Below are positions 6,077-8,537 of a stretch of DNA of 8,537 nt, in pieces. Below the pieces are notes generated by a model. It had not been told where the DNA came from, ran no database searches, and worked only from the letters and a program-made list of their open reading frames with translations. The DNA is from a bacterium MnTg04 (GTDB taxonomy: Bacteria; Pseudomonadota; Gammaproteobacteria; Steroidobacterales; MnTg04): the NCBI GenBank assembly GCA_008975185.1, contig BFAU01000056.1, positions 1-8,537 on the forward strand. Direction: 5' to 3'. Each line of letters opens with the position of its first letter. Position 1 is the first letter of the stretch. The position numbers were made by a program, and so were the translations under genes.

Positions 6077-6821
6077 AGAATCCCATCTTTACGCCGGCCA
6101 GCTCAACAACATCGTTGTCTTTCAACTGGCGCGCCTTGGGCCCGATGGATTCTTCGTTCACCTTCGGGTATCCCTTGGTTCCCGGATCCACGTTGACGAT
6201 AAAGTAACCCTCGGCTCTGCGGGTAATGGCCGCTACTTGGATTCCTGGTCTGCCCAGCGTCGTCAATGCCTTGGTCAATTCCATCTCACGCCCTGCGAAC
6301 TGGCCGCTGAGAACCTGGATTCTCGCCTTTGGCAAGGCGGTAGCCGGGGCGGCTTTCGGTGCCTGAGTACTGGAGTGGTCTTCACCCGGCATCGGTATCG
6401 ATTTACCGGTAACCGGCACGGCAGCGGCGACTTCGTCCACTGCCACGTTGACATTGCGAATAACGTCTTCGCTCTGCGAACTAGGATGGATGACCATGGT
6501 TTTTTCGAAATCATCCTGATCAGCCTCGGTGACATCGTCATCGCTAAACTTGAGCTGGTGGTGGCCCACGGTGATCACGTCGCTATTTTGCAACGCATGT
6601 TTCTTGATCAGCTTGCCGTTGACATAGGTTCCATTGGTACTGTTCAGGTCTTCCAGGAAAGAATCGTTGAGGATATTGATAATTAGCGAGTGATGGCCGC
6701 TGACCGCGGCGTTGTCGATACGCACGTCATTATCCGGGAGACGACCGATCGTGTACCGTTCCTTGCTCATGTTGTACTCGGCCAGCACTTGCCCGTCGAG
6801 GCTGAGAATCAAACGCGCCAT
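6066..6821 (-). CDS. FHA-domain protein with a second, degenerate FHA-like domain
   Basis: The 251-residue protein has no signal peptide or membrane segment and is probably cytoplasmic. Residues 1–95 form a canonical FHA domain, a phosphothreonine-peptide reader: YTIGRLPDNDVRID (G26, R27), the binding-loop S41 and H44 in VSGHH, and LNSTNGTYVNG (N63, G64, N68). A linker (about 96–166) is first acidic, containing EKTMVIHP with T108, then Pro/Ala-rich. Residues about 167–250 look like another FHA fold. They have a TTLGRP turn (G190, R191) and an LKDNDVVELAGVKMGFF end, but ITRRAEG stands where VSRRHA is usual, so the Ser is Thr and the His is Ala. GAGGGA lies 4 nt before the ATG. It is last in the kinase–PP2C–FHA operon, 31 nt after the phosphatase, and is probably a target or adaptor of that kinase. 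Confidence 0.87.
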   Translation of the reverse strand: MARLILSLDGQVLAEYNMSKERYTIGRLPDNDVRIDNAAVSGHHSLIINILNDSFLEDLNSTNGTYVNGKLIKKHALQNSDVITVGHHQLKFSDDDVTEADQDDFEKTMVIHPSSQSEDVIRNVNVAVDEVAAAVPVTGKSIPMPGEDHSSTQAPKAAPATALPKARIQVLSGQFAGREMELTKALTTLGRPGIQVAAITRRAEGYFIVNVDPGTKGYPKVNEESIGPKARQLKDNDVVELAGVKMGFFIQ

Positions 6822-6852
6822 GATGTCCCTCGATTCCTTCCAAAAAGGCCGG

Positions 6853-7701
6853 TCAAGATAACCAGCCCTTAATTCGATCCATTATCCCGGTCTTCGCGGG
6901 GAACCAATCCATTGTATGGGCAACAATGACCGATATGTTGTCCCGCCCGCCATTGTCGTTGCTGAGTTGGACCAATTGCTTACCCACTGTGTCAAGATTA
7001 GCACTAAACGTGCTGATAGTTAAGTGAATATCTTCGTCTTCCACCATGTCGGACAGACCATCGGAACAGAGCACATAGTAGTCTCCGGGCAGGACTTTGG
7101 CCTCTTGCACCTCAACCTCGACCCGCGATTCCACGCCCAGCGCCCGGGTAACATAATTGCGGTTGGTCGATCGCTGGGCCTCTTCCTCTGAGTAAAACCC
7201 CCTGTCAACCAGCTCCTGGAGCAGGGAGTGGTCCATTGTAATTTGCTCGAAACGCTCGTTTCTGAGCCGGTAAAGCCGGGAGTCGCCCACATGAGCTATC
7301 GAGACACGATTGTCATAGAACAACGCGCTGACAATAGTTGTTCCCATGCCTTCGCATTGCGGCTGGCTCTCCGAGGTCTGATTGATAATCTTGTTGGCGC
7401 GGGCAATCGCGTCACGCAGAACGATCGACTGGCGCATCAGGCCCGTTTCCGAATCCACGCCGCTGCGTTCTAGAGTTTCGACGCCCGCATGCACTTGTTC
7501 CAGGATGGTCTTGACGGCGATGCCACTGGCAACCTCGCCCGCGTTATAACCGCCCATGCCATCGGCGAGCACCAGCAGCCCGATCGACATGTCGGTGCCG
7601 ATTGCGTCTTCGTTATGATCGCGAACCCGGCCGACATCGGTGACCGCCAGGTGCTGAATTTTTTCTTCCATTTGCATTTGTGCCAAGCCTAGACTCCCCA
7701 T
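6853..7701 (-). CDS. PP2C-family Ser/Thr protein phosphatase (PppA/Stp type)
   Basis: This is a metal-dependent PPM phosphatase that removes phosphate from Ser/Thr and is likely the antagonist of the adjacent kinase. The bacterial PP2C motifs are in order (numbering from the ATG at 7701): DVGRVRDHNEDA with D32, LADGMGGYNAGEVAS with D47, EGMGTTIVSAL near 117–127, AHVGDSRLYRLR with D140, CSDGLSDM with D214, and GGRDNISVIV with D254. The metal-binding aspartates are therefore all present. It is about 282 residues, a stand-alone catalytic domain with a short C-terminal tail ending in IKGWLS and no membrane helix. The start is uncertain. The ATG at 7701 follows AGGAG by only 2 nt. GTG at 7713 has no SD, and ATGs at 7677 and 7671 lie nearer the conserved EEKIQHLAVTD start. 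With the 7701 or 7713 start it overlaps the end of the kinase gene, implying coupling. Confidence 0.93.
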   Translation of the reverse strand: MGSLGLAQMQMEEKIQHLAVTDVGRVRDHNEDAIGTDMSIGLLVLADGMGGYNAGEVASGIAVKTILEQVHAGVETLERSGVDSETGLMRQSIVLRDAIARANKIINQTSESQPQCEGMGTTIVSALFYDNRVSIAHVGDSRLYRLRNERFEQITMDHSLLQELVDRGFYSEEEAQRSTNRNYVTRALGVESRVEVEVQEAKVLPGDYYVLCSDGLSDMVEDEDIHLTISTFSANLDTVGKQLVQLSNDNGGRDNISVIVAHTMDWFPAKTGIMDRIKGWLS

Positions 7702-8537
7702 TGCTCCTGGCACTCGCGCAGGGCCACCGCCATTGCCGAACCACTTTCAAAGCGCTGGTCCGGCTCTTTTGCCAGCGTCTTGCTGACGATTTCTTCCAGG
7801 CATGCAGGCAAATCCGGCCGAATTGAACATAACGGCGCGTGCTCGGCGTTGGCAATCTTGTACATCAGCCCAGTCATAGAATCCGATTGAAATGGTAATT
7901 GTCCCGTCAGCAACTGGTAAAGCGTAACACCAAGCGAAAACAAGTCCGAGTCGCCAGTCACATTTTTCCCCTCAAGCTGTTCCGGCGACATATAGGACGG
8001 AGTTCCCAGAACGATCCCGGTCTTGGTTGCATGAGAGTCGGTCAGCCGGGCAATGCCAAAATCAGTGATCTTCAACTCGTCCTTTTCAGCAAGATACATG
8101 ATATTGGCCGGTTTTATATCTCGATGCACCACATTTTGTTGATGGGCGTAATCCAGCGCATCGGCCGCGCGCGCGATAAGCTGTATCACTTTCTCGGCGG
8201 GGAGCAGATTGTCTGGCGTCGTAAAATTGTTCAGGTGCTCGCCCTTGAGAAACTCCATCGCGATATAGGCCAGATCGTGGTCCTCGCCGACATCGTAAAT
8301 AGTCACGATATCGGGGTGGTTAAGACGCCCGGCCGTCTCGGCCTCGCGAAAGAATCGCTCCTTGGCGCTGGAGATTTCCTGTTCCTCGAATTCGTCAGCC
8401 AGGGGAATTGTTTTTATGGCTACAACGCGGTTGATTTTCGGGTCACGGCCCAGGTAAACGACGCCCATCGAGCCTTTGCCGATTTCCTTTTCAATCTGGT
8501 AGCGGCCGAGTACCGGTTTGTGAAAGCCCGAGCCTTC
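7689..8537 (-). CDS. Hanks-type Ser/Thr protein kinase (N-terminus outside window)
   Basis: The frame is open to the window edge; 282 residues are visible. The kinase domain starts about 10 residues in with LGRYQIEKEIGKGSMGVVYLG (Gly-rich loop, 20–25). The catalytic elements are all intact: VAIK with K42, the helix-C glutamate in FREAE (E65), HRDIKPAN with D140 and N145, TDFGIAR with D159, and the GTPSYMSPEQ activation/P+1 segment. Several Thr and Ser residues precede GTPSYM (SHATKTG), possible autophosphorylation sites. The protein ends right after subdomain XI with CQEQWGV, so no PASTA repeats or C-terminal membrane helix follow. Any sensor must be N-terminal, off the window. From memory of the family, this kinase sequence resembles those attached to N-terminal CHASE2 sensor domains in Gammaproteobacteria; this is unproven here. 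It is the first visible gene of the kinase–PP2C–FHA operon. Confidence 0.94.
   Translation of the reverse strand, partial: EGSGFHKPVLGRYQIEKEIGKGSMGVVYLGRDPKINRVVAIKTIPLADEFEEQEISSAKERFFREAETAGRLNHPDIVTIYDVGEDHDLAYIAMEFLKGEHLNNFTTPDNLLPAEKVIQLIARAADALDYAHQQNVVHRDIKPANIMYLAEKDELKITDFGIARLTDSHATKTGIVLGTPSYMSPEQLEGKNVTGDSDLFSLGVTLYQLLTGQLPFQSDSMTGLMYKIANAEHAPLCSIRPDLPACLEEIVSKTLAKEPDQRFESGSAMAVALRECQEQWGV

Noticed and set aside
6069..6686. A 205-codon plus-strand frame antisense to the FHA gene
   Set aside because: The minus-strand frame has clear FHA motifs and a Shine-Dalgarno sequence. The plus-strand frame has neither and would start inside the alr stop region.
1..8537. CRISPR arrays, tRNA genes, insertion sequences or prophage remnants
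   Set aside because: No regularly spaced repeats, cloverleaf-like segments, terminal inverted repeats or transposase/integrase motifs were seen on either strand.

Overview
The window looks like part of a gammaproteobacterial chromosome of moderately high G+C. The evidence is the conserved gene order rnr–rlmB–rpsF–rpsR–DUF2232–rplI–dnaB–alr, the close similarity of the S6, S18, L9, DnaB and RlmB sequences to Enterobacteria/Pseudomonas-type proteins, and a Gammaproteobacteria-style rpsF leader. I cannot name the genus. The Ser/Thr kinase trio beside alr suggests an environmental rather than enteric lineage.

The left three quarters (1–6076) is one co-directional plus-strand run of housekeeping genes. 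It starts with the 3' end of rnr (RNase R), which overlaps rlmB (23S rRNA Gm2251 methyltransferase) by 4 nt. A structured leader of about 144 nt precedes rpsF (S6), followed by rpsR (S18), a DUF2232 multi-pass membrane protein, and rplI (L9). A short gap with a hairpin leads to dnaB (replicative helicase), which overlaps alr (alanine racemase) by 4 nt. The leader can fold so that the rpsF Shine-Dalgarno sequence is paired, with an unpaired CCG beside it. This matches what is known of S6:S18 autoregulation. Both S6 and L9 carry acidic C-terminal extensions; the S6 extension is about 118 residues and contains an internal repeat.

The right quarter (6066–8537) is a minus-strand operon read toward alr: a Hanks-type Ser/Thr protein kinase (N-terminus outside the window), a PP2C-family phosphatase, and a protein with an N-terminal FHA domain and a second, degenerate FHA-like domain at its C-terminus. 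Together these form a kinase/phosphatase/phosphothreonine-reader signalling module. Its last gene and alr converge and overlap by 11 nt, with no visible terminator.

No mobile elements, CRISPR arrays, tRNA or rRNA genes were seen, and no stretch of more than 300 bases lacks a gene. Most of the window is ordinary core genome. The points of most interest are the rpsF leader, the acidic ribosomal protein tails, and the kinase–PP2C–dual-FHA module.
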